DNA of 64,000 nucleotides from JBCBCP01 sp038530575 (GTDB taxonomy: Bacteria; Pseudomonadota; Alphaproteobacteria; Rhodobacterales; Rhodobacteraceae), in NCBI GenBank assembly GCA_038530575.1, contig JBCBCP010000007.1, positions 51,351 through 115,350 of the forward strand. Direction: 5' to 3'. Of the stretch, positions 6,966-14,616 are shown piece after piece (within the stretch, counting starts at the first letter, position 1; each line of letters opens with the position of its first letter). The position numbers were made by a program, and so were the translations under genes. The notes beneath the pieces are model-generated. The model had not been told where the DNA came from. It saw only the letters and a list, made by a program, of their open reading frames with translations, and did no database searches.

Positions 6966-8452
6966 TTCTTCTTGCCGAACCCCGAAAGGCCCGGGGGCAG
7001 GGCCATGCCGCCGCCACCGAGGCCTGGCAGGCCGCCGGGCATACGGCCCATCTGTTTGGCCGCCGCCTCAAGCTGCGCCTGATCGACGCCTTCGGGCATG
7101 CCGCCTTTGCCGAACATGCCCTTCATGGCCTGTTTCAGCATGCCGCCTTTGCCCTTGCCGAGCTTCTTCATCATGTCCGACATCTGGCGGTGCATCTTCA
7201 GCAGCTTGTTGAGGTCGGACACCTCCATGCCGGAGCCTGCCGCGATGCGCTTTTTGCGAGATGCCTGAAGGATCTGCGGGGCGGCGCGTTCCTTTTTGGT
7301 CATCGACTGGATCATGGCGATCTGCTGGCGCAGGACCTTGTCATCCATGCCGGCCTCTTTGATCTGGCCGGCCATTTTGCCCATGCCGGGCATCATGCCC
7401 ATCATGCCTTCCATGCCGCCCATCTTGATCATCTGCTCAAGCTGCATCTTGAGGTCGTTCATGTTGAACTGACCCTTGGCCATGCGGCGCATCATCTTTT
7501 CGGCCTGCTCGGCCTCGATGGTTTCCTGGGCCTTTTCCACGAGGCTGACGATGTCGCCCATGCCGAGGATGCGGCCCGCGATGCGCTCGGGCTCGAAGGT
7601 CTCAAGCGCGTCCATCTTTTCGCCGAGGCCGACGAACTTGATCGGTTTGCCGGTCACCGCGCGCATCGACAGGGCCGCACCGCCGCGCCCGTCGCCGTCC
7701 ATCCGCGTCAGGACCACGCCCGAGATGCCGATGCGGTCGTCAAAGTTCTGGGCGGTGTTGACAGCGTCCTGACCTGTCAAGCCGTCGACCACCAGCAGCG
7801 TCTCGCGCGGGTTCGCGACGTCGCGCACGGCCTCCACCTGCGCCATAAGCTCTTCGTCGATCGAGAGGCGCCCCGCCGTGTCGAGCATATAGACATCGTA
7901 GCCGCCGAGGCCCGCCTGCGTTTTGGCCCGCTTGGCGATTTGGACGGGGTTTTCGCTCTTCACGATGGGCAGGGTGTCGACGCCGATCTGGACGCCGAGG
8001 ATCGCCAGCTGCTCCATCGCGGCAGGGCGGTTCACGTCGAGCGAGGCCATCAGGACCCGCTTGCCGTCCTTGTCCTTCAGCCGCTTGGCCAGCTTGGCGG
8101 TGGTGGTCGTCTTACCGCCGCCCTGCAGGCCGACCATCAGGATCGGCGCGGGCGGGTTGTCGACCTTCAGGTCTCCCGGCTCGCCCTCACCGCGCAGGGT
8201 CTCCACCAGCGCGTCGTTCACGATCTTCACGACTTGCTGGCCCGGCGTGACGGACTTGGTCACCGCCTGGCCGGTCGCGGCCTCCTGCACGCGGGCGATA
8301 AAGTCCCGCGCCACGGGCAGCGACACGTCCGCTTCTAGCAGCGCCACACGTACCTCACGCAGGGCCGTTTTGACGTCATCCTCGCTTAGCGCGCCCTGCT
8401 TGGTCAGCCGGTCAAAGACGCCAGACAGGCGTTCGGATAGATTTTCAAACAT
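6962..8452 (-). CDS. ffh: Signal recognition particle protein Ffh (SRP54 GTPase)
   Basis: A 496-residue Ffh. The N domain begins MFENLSERLSGVFDRL. The G domain carries GLQGGGKTTTTAKLA (P-loop, about residues 106-120), DTAGRLSIDEELM and TRMDGDGRGGAAL. The C-terminal M domain is methionine-rich (MGGMEGMMGMMPGMGKM and others) and binds signal sequences and the SRP RNA. It delivers nascent membrane proteins to FtsY at the inner membrane. It heads the operon that continues through five GNATs to rpsP. An AGGAGG-like site precedes the ATG. Confidence 0.97.
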   Translation of the reverse strand: MFENLSERLSGVFDRLTKQGALSEDDVKTALREVRVALLEADVSLPVARDFIARVQEAATGQAVTKSVTPGQQVVKIVNDALVETLRGEGEPGDLKVDNPPAPILMVGLQGGGKTTTTAKLAKRLKDKDGKRVLMASLDVNRPAAMEQLAILGVQIGVDTLPIVKSENPVQIAKRAKTQAGLGGYDVYMLDTAGRLSIDEELMAQVEAVRDVANPRETLLVVDGLTGQDAVNTAQNFDDRIGISGVVLTRMDGDGRGGAALSMRAVTGKPIKFVGLGEKMDALETFEPERIAGRILGMGDIVSLVEKAQETIEAEQAEKMMRRMAKGQFNMNDLKMQLEQMIKMGGMEGMMGMMPGMGKMAGQIKEAGMDDKVLRQQIAMIQSMTKKERAAPQILQASRKKRIAAGSGMEVSDLNKLLKMHRQMSDMMKKLGKGKGGMLKQAMKGMFGKGGMPEGVDQAQLEAAAKQMGRMPGGLPGLGGGGMALPPGLSGFGKKK

Positions 8453-8514
8453 GCCGGGCCTCCTCTGGCGCGTTGCGGGTGTGCCTCGAACCTAAGAACG
8501 AAGCGGTTAAACGG

Positions 8515-8600
8515 CAAACGCCCCTGCGGGCGTACAACGCTGGCAGGGGGCGATCCCGTGTGATGACGGGACCGGAAGGCAGGTGCTTCCGGATTGTTTT
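8515..8600. other. Three-hairpin structured region upstream of ffh
   Basis: Three consecutive inverted repeats are visible. CGCCCCTG (8519-8526) pairs with CAGGGGGCG (8544-8552), enclosing GCGT/ACGC. TCCCGT (8554-8559) pairs with ACGGGA (8566-8571). CCGGAAG (8572-8578) pairs with CTTCCGG (8586-8592). On the plus strand the last hairpin is followed by ATTGTTTT, like an intrinsic terminator, which would fit a small plus-strand RNA. On the minus strand the array lies in the ffh 5' leader. It lacks the conserved SRP RNA core. Confidence 0.45.
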
Positions 8601-8679
8601 GGCGCAATAGCGGCAGTCTCTATGCGAGTCAATTGGCGGCATCGGTTGGGCAGAATGCGAGACGTGGTATTTGTGTGAA

Positions 8680-9075
8680 ATGAGTGCCGCTGACATCGCC
8701 ACCTTCCATGCCAAGCAAACAGCCGCAGATCGTGCCATCTGCGATGCTCTGCGCGACGCCTTGAACGCCGGTCTGCCCGAGGCGACGGCGAAGATATGGC
8801 ATCGCCATCCGGTCTGGTTCCTCTCTGGGAACCCTGTTGCCGGCTACAGCAAGCTCAAGGGCTGCATCCGGCTGATGTTCTGGAGCGGTGCCGATTTTGA
8901 AGAACCCGGTTTGCGGCCGGGCACGGGGAAGTTCCGGGACGCGTCGATCCGCTATACCGATGTGGCACAGATTGATGCGAAGGATCTGGCCCGATGGATC
9001 CGCAAAAGCCGCGAGATCCAGTGGGACTATAAGAATGTCGCAAAGCGTAAGGGGCGGCTGGAGCGGCTGTGCTAG
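8680..9075 (+). CDS. DUF1801-type (YdhG-like) protein
   Basis: A 131-residue soluble protein starting at the ATG at 8680; an in-frame TTG three codons upstream is possible but has no better ribosome-binding site. The layout (helical N-terminus, KIWHRHPVWFLSGNPVAGYSKLKG, IRLMFWSG, then a basic DYKNVAKRKGRLERL end) resembles the YdhG/DUF1801 fold. No enzymatic role is established for this family. It is monocistronic, divergent from ffh. Confidence 0.6.
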   Translation: MSAADIATFHAKQTAADRAICDALRDALNAGLPEATAKIWHRHPVWFLSGNPVAGYSKLKGCIRLMFWSGADFEEPGLRPGTGKFRDASIRYTDVAQIDAKDLARWIRKSREIQWDYKNVAKRKGRLERLC

Positions 9076-9118
9076 CTGCGCTTTATTTGCCTGACTGGGG
9101 CAGTACGGTTGTAACGGT

Positions 9119-9664
9119 TTAGCGTGTCAGGGCCTTCATCATCAGCGCGTCGTACTTGGCCGCCAGGTTTTGCTGACTTTCCTTCGGGAGGTCAGGTGAC
9201 AGAAGGATCATCCCGCTGAAGGCTGCGTACTCGAAAAAGGCGAGGTCGTGCGCCTCCTCCTGCGGTAGCCCGAACCGGTTGGAATAAAGGCGGGACAGGA
9301 CGTCCAGCCGCACCTTGTCGGCGGCCGTTACTGTTTCATCAATCGCAGGGTGGCGGCGGGCGAGTTCGCGGATGCCGAGCTCCAGCCTGTAGTCGATGGT
9401 GAGAGCGGCGGCCGTCAATGCCTCTGCCGTGCCGCCTTTTGCATGTTCCGCGGCAATGTCATCCGTCTGCCGTGCCTTCCACTGCTCCGCCAGCGCAACG
9501 AGGAAGGTCGGGTGGTCCTCGAAGTGGTAGTAGAACGAGCCGCGGGTCAGCCCTGCCGCTGCGCAGATCGCTTCGAGTTTCACCGCCTCGGCGCCGCCCT
9601 CCGACAGGCGGCTCAGGCCCAGATGAACCCAATCCTCTGCCCGAAACCTGTGCTTGCGGCTCAT
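9119..9664 (-). CDS. TetR-family transcriptional regulator
   Basis: A 181-residue regulator; the start at 9664 overlaps the upstream membrane gene by ATGA. The N-terminal helix-turn-helix reads GGAEAVKLEAICAAAGLTRGSFYYHFEDHPTF in two pieces (about residues 22-53), the classical TetR DNA-binding element. The rest is a helical ligand-binding domain. It is cotranscribed with the small membrane protein and faces an AhpD-like gene across a region with two copies of a palindrome that I take as its operators. Confidence 0.9.
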   Translation of the reverse strand: MSRKHRFRAEDWVHLGLSRLSEGGAEAVKLEAICAAAGLTRGSFYYHFEDHPTFLVALAEQWKARQTDDIAAEHAKGGTAEALTAAALTIDYRLELGIRELARRHPAIDETVTAADKVRLDVLSRLYSNRFGLPQEEAHDLAFFEYAAFSGMILLSPDLPKESQQNLAAKYDALMMKALTR

Positions 9665-10032
9665 GCCAGCAGTCCGGCAAGGCCTAGCGCAGCGACAGGC
9701 ACAAAAAGCCAGCCCTGCGGCGTAACAAGGTGATTGCCGCGCCGCGCCACGACCAGCCCGATGCCGACAATTGCGAACCCGCCGGACAGGATGAGGCCCG
9801 CGATTGCATAGGCCGGATCGACGGAGAAAGCGGCCCACAGAAAAAAGCCCGCGATGCCGGCAATCGCGACGCTGGTGAAATGCCAGCAGAGGTACTGCGT
9901 CTCGCGCACTTCATCCGCCAGATCCTGCGCCGCCAGCAAGGGCGCGGCGATATCCCGCCCCCCGGCGATCAGGTGTACGCAACACCAGAACGCCGCCAAT
10001 GCGCCAGCGGCAGTGAACATCCAAAACGCCAT
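9661..10032 (-). CDS. Four-helix integral membrane protein, unknown function
   Basis: A 123-residue protein with four hydrophobic stretches (about residues 3-22, 52-70, 75-96, 104-123) and a short loop after the first. I do not recognise the family with certainty; DoxX-like or DUF-type inner-membrane proteins have similar size. It is the first gene of a two-gene unit with tetR and is preceded by a palindromic operator-like site, so it is likely controlled by the neighbouring repressor. Confidence 0.7.
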   Translation of the reverse strand: MAFWMFTAAGALAAFWCCVHLIAGGRDIAAPLLAAQDLADEVRETQYLCWHFTSVAIAGIAGFFLWAAFSVDPAYAIAGLILSGGFAIVGIGLVVARRGNHLVTPQGWLFVPVAALGLAGLLA

Positions 10033-10050
10033 GATGATTCCCCTCTTTCT

Positions 10051-10098
10051 ACATACCTTATTGTATGTTTCCGCGCCCCTGTATACAAAAAGGTATGC
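10051..10098. promoter_or_regulatory. Paired TetR operator-like palindromes
   Basis: Site 1 (10051-10068) contains CATACCTTATTGTATG. Site 2 (10081-10098), read on the minus strand, is GCATACCTTTTTGTATAC. The two share CATACCTTWTTGTATR and each is an imperfect palindrome. They lie between the tetR/membrane-protein unit and the divergent AhpD-like gene, a typical autoregulatory arrangement for TetR repressors. Confidence 0.65.
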
Positions 10099-10117
10099 TA
10101 TTCGGGAGACGATCGTC

Positions 10118-10651
10118 GTGTTTATCAGTCATATAAGCTCAGCCGTGATAGGGCGCGCCGAAGCGCGGCTTGGTGTGGCGCTGGACTATGTGCGCGAAAT
10201 TGCGGCCACCGATCTGCGGCTGCTGCTTAGGTACAACAAAATATTCGGTTTCCTTGATCCGGTGCGCAAAGTGCCGCCAGCCGCCTACCACACCGCGCGT
10301 TTGCGTGGGGCCGTCGCAGCCGATTGCGGCACCTGCGTCACTGCAGAGATCAACCTCGCGGGATTGGCCGGACTGCCCGAAGCTCTGGTCGATCAGGTCC
10401 TGTCCGGCCACTATGATGCGCTGCCCGAAGACCTCGCCGCTGTGGCGCGTTTGGCAGATAGTGTCGTGGGCCGCCGCGAAGACGATGCGCAGAGCCGCGA
10501 CGCGGTGCGTGCGCAGTTTGGCGCGGCCGGTCTGATTGAGCTCAGCTTTGCAATGAACGGCGCAGCGCTGCTGCCCGGGATCAAACGTGCGATGGGCTAC
10601 GCCACCGCTTGTGATCTGGACGTTGCCCGCCGCGCCGCCAAGGCACTTTGA
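10118..10651 (+). CDS. AhpD-like / carboxymuconolactone decarboxylase-family protein
   Basis: A 177-residue protein. I start it at a GTG at 10118 with GGGAG nine bases upstream; sequence before it overlaps the operators. It is helical and contains DCGTCVTAEINLAGLAG (about residues 72-88), the CxxC redox centre of AhpD-like proteins, although the usual downstream His is not in the canonical place. Members act as peroxidase or alkylhydroperoxide reductases or decarboxylases. Divergence from tetR suggests induction by a small toxic compound. Confidence 0.6.
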   Translation: MFISHISSAVIGRAEARLGVALDYVREIAATDLRLLLRYNKIFGFLDPVRKVPPAAYHTARLRGAVAADCGTCVTAEINLAGLAGLPEALVDQVLSGHYDALPEDLAAVARLADSVVGRREDDAQSRDAVRAQFGAAGLIELSFAMNGAALLPGIKRAMGYATACDLDVARRAAKAL

Positions 10652-10660
10652 GGCCTGCGA

Positions 10661-11473
10661 CTAAAGTCGCGCGCGTTGGAAATGCATGGCGTCCTTGCCC
10701 CACAGGCGCAGGGCGGGGAGCCATTCGTGCTCTTCCATAATATCGAGGAAGGGCTGGTATTCCGCGCCGCAGAACAGCGCCTGCGGGCAGGCCATGCGGA
10801 GGCCGTTGGGTTCGGCGTAGAAGTCGATGGCGCAGCCATAGGCGTGCATCGACCAGCGGTTGCTGCCGCGCATCTTGCGGTGGTTGTAGGCCCCGGCGTA
10901 GCGGTCGATGCCCAGCCGTTCCATCTCTGCCTCGCCATAATGGGCGCGCACGGCGATCAGCGCAGCCTCCAGCCCCGGGGCACAATCGCGGTGAACGCGG
11001 ATCTTGTTGGTGCGCTGGCGCAGGTTCCAGTCGATCCGCAGCTTGAAGGGCAGCTTGATCGTCACGAGGCGGCTCTGGATCTGGGCCCCGGGCGTGCCGT
11101 AGACGGTGCCGACCTCGCTTTGCGTCGGGATGGTGTCCGCGCCGTTGAAGCCGGGCGCCGGGGTGCGGTCGATCACCTCGGCCTCGCCGGTGCTGGCCTT
11201 GAACAGGAACGCGTTCAGCGCCTCGGTCGTGTTCACGCCGATCCAGCCGTCCACGATCCCTGCGTCGTGGCCCAGTTGGTTCAAGCAGGCTTGCGCAACC
11301 GCGGCGCGGCGGCGGGCGTCGGTCGTTGTCGTGTGGTCAAAGGTGTAGGCGCTGGCGTGGCGCGCCTCAACCGCGCGCATGGCGGTTTCGGACATCGGGC
11401 CAAGCGCCCCGTCAATGCCGCCTGAATAATCACCTGTTGCGGCCATGAGCATTTGCAAATGCCTTGGGTCCAT
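10661..11473 (-). CDS. M15-type peptidase with N-terminal peptidoglycan-binding-like region
   Basis: A 270-residue protein. The first about 90 residues (TGDYSGGIDGALGPMSETAM and a second repeat LGHDAGIVDGWIGVNTTEAL) look like two peptidoglycan-binding-type repeats. The C-terminal domain carries NRWSMHAYGCAIDFYAE and GKDAMHFQ, the His, Asp and His ligands of zinc D,D- or L,D-peptidases of family M15. No signal peptide is seen, as in phage endolysins. It probably cleaves peptidoglycan stem peptides. No other phage genes are near. Confidence 0.75.
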   Translation of the reverse strand: MDPRHLQMLMAATGDYSGGIDGALGPMSETAMRAVEARHASAYTFDHTTTTDARRRAAVAQACLNQLGHDAGIVDGWIGVNTTEALNAFLFKASTGEAEVIDRTPAPGFNGADTIPTQSEVGTVYGTPGAQIQSRLVTIKLPFKLRIDWNLRQRTNKIRVHRDCAPGLEAALIAVRAHYGEAEMERLGIDRYAGAYNHRKMRGSNRWSMHAYGCAIDFYAEPNGLRMACPQALFCGAEYQPFLDIMEEHEWLPALRLWGKDAMHFQRARL

Positions 11474-11585
11474 AAGGGCCTCCTTGTGTCAAAAAAGGTT
11501 CGATCAATGTGGCCGCGGCCGGAAATGACGTTGGCGCGACGCATGCAGGCTACACCATAACAGGTGTTCTGTCTTCAACTTCCGG

Positions 11586-12032
11586 TTATGCTTGTGCCAG
11601 CCAGATGTTGATCGCCTCAACCGCGCGACGGGGGGCATTGCCGCCCTCATGCGCCTCAACCAGCGGTACCGGTGCGCCGTCCACGACCAGAACCGGCCGG
11701 GCGGTGTCCTTCAGTTCCTCTAGCGCGGCTTCACGCACACTGAGTAGGGGAATCGTTTGCGCCTCATAACGCCAGATCGTGCGGCGCTGCAGGGTGACGG
11801 TGCCTGCGCGCGCGTCAAAAATGGCCTGATTGCGCTTGATGCAAAGCGCGAACAGCGCCAGTGGGACGCCCGCGCCGGCGAGGACCGTCCAGAGGCCAGC
11901 CGTCTGGCCCGCGGCAATCAAGGCCAGTCCGGCGGAAGCGCAGGCGACAATACACACAATCAGCCCGCCGCCGAGCAGCCAGGGGGCGTGGGCGAGGATC
12001 AGTTGGCTTGGCAGGTTGCGCACAACGGTCAT
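11586..12032 (-). CDS. Two-helix membrane protein, unknown function
   Basis: A 148-residue protein starting at 12032; the upstream extension of the frame runs through the dispersed hairpin element and is not coding. Two hydrophobic helices (about residues 15-38 and 44-62) are followed by a soluble domain with IFDARAGTVTLQRRTIWRYE, resembling membrane proteins with a PH-like domain. No known function. It is downstream of azoR on the same strand, separated by a hairpin and the repeat. Confidence 0.65.
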   Translation of the reverse strand: MTVVRNLPSQLILAHAPWLLGGGLIVCIVACASAGLALIAAGQTAGLWTVLAGAGVPLALFALCIKRNQAIFDARAGTVTLQRRTIWRYEAQTIPLLSVREAALEELKDTARPVLVVDGAPVPLVEAHEGGNAPRRAVEAINIWLAQA

Positions 12033-12078
12033 TGCACGAGGCTGGCAAGCGACAGCGCAATTGGCAAGATTTGGGAAC

Positions 12079-12110
12079 CCTCCGGGGGAGGTTTTCGTGG
12101 CCAAGTGAAG
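12079..12110 (+). repeat. Dispersed hairpin element, copy 2
   Basis: CCTCC-GGG-GGAGG hairpin, TTTTCG, then TGGCCAAGTGAAG. It is nearly the same as the copy at 4371-4402 and again opposite in orientation to its flanking genes. Confidence 0.6.
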
Positions 12111-12132
12111 GGGGCGGAGCCGCGCCGCCCCC
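12110..12132. terminator. GC-rich hairpin downstream of azoR
   Basis: GGGGGCGG (12110-12117) pairs perfectly with CCGCCCCC (12125-12132) around a seven-base loop, ten bases after the azoR stop. It lacks a T-run on the minus strand, so it may only pause polymerase or protect the mRNA 3' end. It abuts the dispersed element copy 2. Confidence 0.5.
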
Positions 12133-12142
12133 GGCTTGTGGG

Positions 12143-12715
12143 TCAAGCGGCCAGTTGCGCGATGGCGGCTTCTGCCTCTTCGATCGCCTTGTCCTGCTGC
12201 GCCATCACGCGGTCTGCGGCGATGATTTCGACATCGGTGATCCCGATAAAGCCCATGATGTGACGCAAGTAGCCGGAGGTGAAATCGATGTCGGACCCAA
12301 TGGGTGTTCCGCCGCTGGCGACCACGATGATGGCGCGCTTGCCCGTCAGCAGACCCACAGGCCCGTTTTCAGTGTAGCGGAACGTGAGGCCCGCGCGGGC
12401 GATCAGGTCGATCCACGCTTTGAGCGCGGCGGGGACCCCAAAATTATAGACCGGCGCGCCGATCACGATGGTGTCTGCACGCGTCAGCTCGTCCACAAGC
12501 GTGTCTGACAGAGCGAGTCGGTCCTTAGCTTCGGCGTCGCGGTCCGCTGCCGGCGTGAAGTTTGCGCCCAGCCACGCTTCGTCAATCTGGGGCAACGGGT
12601 TGGCGAGGTCACGGCGGATCACGTCGCCGCCGATCTTGTCGACGGTCTGCTGGGAAAGTTGGCGCGTGACAGACCCGTCGGTGCGGGCAGAGGCGTCGAT
12701 ATGAAGGATGGTCAT
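12143..12715 (-). CDS. azoR: FMN-dependent NADH:quinone oxidoreductase / azoreductase
   Basis: A 190-residue flavodoxin-fold enzyme. The N-terminal phosphate-binding segment ILHIDASARTDGSVTRQLS contacts FMN. GAPVYNFGVPAALKAWIDLIARAGLTF (read in two parts) is the family signature, and VVASGGTPIG lies near the isoalloxazine ring. It reduces quinones and azo compounds with NADH and protects against thiol and quinone stress. It is divergent from a LysR gene across a region with a ten-base inverted repeat, the usual setting for LysR control. Confidence 0.93.
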   Translation of the reverse strand: MTILHIDASARTDGSVTRQLSQQTVDKIGGDVIRRDLANPLPQIDEAWLGANFTPAADRDAEAKDRLALSDTLVDELTRADTIVIGAPVYNFGVPAALKAWIDLIARAGLTFRYTENGPVGLLTGKRAIIVVASGGTPIGSDIDFTSGYLRHIMGFIGITDVEIIAADRVMAQQDKAIEEAEAAIAQLAA

Positions 12716-12755
12716 GGCAAGGCTCCAATTCTGTTATGCCCCCAGATTTGGTCAT

Positions 12756-12807
12756 TGCAAAAATGAACGCAATTGCACATTCTGCGCAGTATCTGTCCAT
12801 TTTTGCA
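12756..12807. promoter_or_regulatory. Long inverted repeat between azoR and its LysR regulator
   Basis: TGCAAAAATG (12756-12765) is perfectly inverted as CATTTTTGCA (12798-12807), with a palindromic GCAATTGC (12769-12776) between. It lies in the divergent promoter region, where LysR proteins usually bind two half-operators; the symmetry suggests the binding sites of the adjacent regulator. Confidence 0.6.
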
Positions 12808-12819
12808 CAGGAGCGTCGG

Positions 12820-13698
12820 GTGGAGAACTGGGATGAGATCAAGACAGCCTACCATGTTGCCCGCGCGGGCACGGTCAGCGGCGCCGCCGATGCGCTTGGC
12901 GTGCACCATGCGACCGTGATCCGCCACATTGACGCGTTGGAAGGACGCCTGGGTGTGAAGCTGTTTCAACGCCACGCACGCGGTTATACGCCGACCGAGG
13001 CCGGGCAGGACCTTTTGCAGGTCGCGCAGGCGACCGACGATCAGTTCAGTCAGCTCATGGGGCGGATCAAGGGCCAAGGCTCTGGCGTTGCTGGTGAGCT
13101 GGTAGTCACCTCGCTCGTGTCGCTCGCGCCGCGCATGGCACCCGTGCTCACAGCCTTTCAACGCCTGCATCCCGATGTCATTGTCCGATACCTGACGGGC
13201 GACCGACTGTTTCGGCTGGAATATGGCGAAGCCCATGTGGCGATCCGCGCAGGTACCGCGCCCGATCAGCCGGACAATGTGGTGCAGCCATTCGTGCAAG
13301 AAGCGATGGGGCTCTATGCGAGCACAGATTATCTTGAGCGCTATGGCACGCCAGTCAGCATTTCGGACTGCAAAGGCCACCGCTTTGTCGCGCATGACAG
13401 TGACGAAAGTCGCGCGCCTTTCAATCGTTGGCTGTCCGAAAGGGTGCCGCGCGCCGCCGTGACGTTTCGCAGCGCGGATGTGCGCACGCTGGAAAAGGCA
13501 ATATTGGCCGGTGCTGGCATTGGTTTCATGCCCGTGACAGAAGCCGAGCAGCATCCGGGCCTCGTCGAAGTCTTTCCCCGAGAAGAGACATGGTCGGCCC
13601 CGCTGTGGCTGGTGACGCATGTCGATCTGCACCGGACGGCCAAGGTTCAGGCCTTTCTGTCCTTCCTCAAGAGCGCGGCGAAAGACTGGCAGGGATGA
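12820..13698 (+). CDS. LysR-family transcriptional regulator, divergent from azoR
   Basis: A 292-residue LysR protein. I start it at a GTG at 12820 with AGGAG seven bases upstream, because upstream in-frame starts at 12736 and 12763 lie in or before the operator-like repeat and would add non-family sequence. The HTH runs through AYHVARAGTVSGAADALGVHHATVIRHIDALE in two stretches (about residues 9-40). The remainder is the periplasmic-binding-like effector domain. It most likely regulates azoR. Confidence 0.88.
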   Translation: MENWDEIKTAYHVARAGTVSGAADALGVHHATVIRHIDALEGRLGVKLFQRHARGYTPTEAGQDLLQVAQATDDQFSQLMGRIKGQGSGVAGELVVTSLVSLAPRMAPVLTAFQRLHPDVIVRYLTGDRLFRLEYGEAHVAIRAGTAPDQPDNVVQPFVQEAMGLYASTDYLERYGTPVSISDCKGHRFVAHDSDESRAPFNRWLSERVPRAAVTFRSADVRTLEKAILAGAGIGFMPVTEAEQHPGLVEVFPREETWSAPLWLVTHVDLHRTAKVQAFLSFLKSAAKDWQG

Positions 13699-14606
13699 GC
13701 CCTGCCGGCCAGGGTCACGTCGCCATGTTGCTTTTTTCAGCGCTGGTGGCGGGATCTTTTTCGCTTGGTGCGCAGGTCGCCGAAGAACTTGCGCCCGCTG
13801 CGCTGAATTCGGTGCGCTTCGGGATTGCCGCGCTTGTCATCGGGGTCGCGGTGATGGCCACGGGCGGGGCGCCGCGCAGCGCATGGGCTGCGCCGTGGCG
13901 CTACCTTTTGCTGGGTGGGCTCTTCGGCACCTATTTCGTTCTGATGTTCGAGGGACTGAAAACCGCGCCGCCGGTAAGCGCTGCAGCAGTGTTTACGCTG
14001 ACCCCGGTGATGGCTGGCGTCTTTGGGTGGCTTCTACTGCGACAGGTAACCACCCCGCGCATGGCGCTGGCGCTGGCCATCGGGGCCGCGGGCGCGCTGT
14101 GGGTGATCTTTCGCGCCGATCTGGCCGCGCTGGCCGCGTTTCAGGTGGGGCGGGGGGAGGTGATCTATTTCTTCGGCTGCCTCGCCCATGCCATCTACAC
14201 GCCCATGGTGGCGCGGCTGAACCGCGGTGAGCGTCCGGTCGTCTTTACCTTCGGGATGCTGATCGGCGGCGGGGTCTTGATGGCGCTTTATGGTGCCGCA
14301 GACATCGCAGCCACGGACTGGACAGCGCTGCGCCCGCTTGTCTGGGTCACGATCCTCTACACGGCGCTCTTCGCGAGTGCGGCCACCTTCGTCCTGTTGC
14401 AATTTGCGACTCTGCGCCTGCCCTCGGCCAAGGTGATGGCCTATACCTATCTCACGCCCAGTTGGGTCATCCTGTGGGAGCTGGCGATGGGCAACGGCGC
14501 GCCGCCGGCGCTGGTCTTGGGCGGTGTGGCGCTGACGGGTCTGGCGCTGCTGATGCTTTTGCGGAACGACGCGCCTGTCATCAAACCGTCACAGGCTGGC
14601 GGGTAG
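13695..14606 (+). CDS. DMT-superfamily permease (EamA/RhaT type)
   Basis: A 303-residue inner-membrane protein with about ten hydrophobic helices in two EamA repeats. The first includes LFSALVAGSFSLGAQVAEEL and FGTYFVLMFEGLKTAPPVSA; the second begins near VIYFFGCLAHAIYTPMVARL. The start overlaps the LysR stop (ATGA), so it is in the LysR operon. Members export or import metabolites such as amino acids or nucleosides; the substrate here is unknown. Confidence 0.88.
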   Translation: MSPAGQGHVAMLLFSALVAGSFSLGAQVAEELAPAALNSVRFGIAALVIGVAVMATGGAPRSAWAAPWRYLLLGGLFGTYFVLMFEGLKTAPPVSAAAVFTLTPVMAGVFGWLLLRQVTTPRMALALAIGAAGALWVIFRADLAALAAFQVGRGEVIYFFGCLAHAIYTPMVARLNRGERPVVFTFGMLIGGGVLMALYGAADIAATDWTALRPLVWVTILYTALFASAATFVLLQFATLRLPSAKVMAYTYLTPSWVILWELAMGNGAPPALVLGGVALTGLALLMLLRNDAPVIKPSQAGG

Positions 14607-14616
14607 GGACATTTCC

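Noticed and set aside
8515..8600. SRP (4.5S) RNA gene next to ffh
   Set aside because: It contains CCGGAAGGCAG, reminiscent of the SRP RNA tetraloop region, but the flanking GGTCAGG and AGCAGCC of the conserved core are absent and the local pairing is a simple symmetric hairpin.
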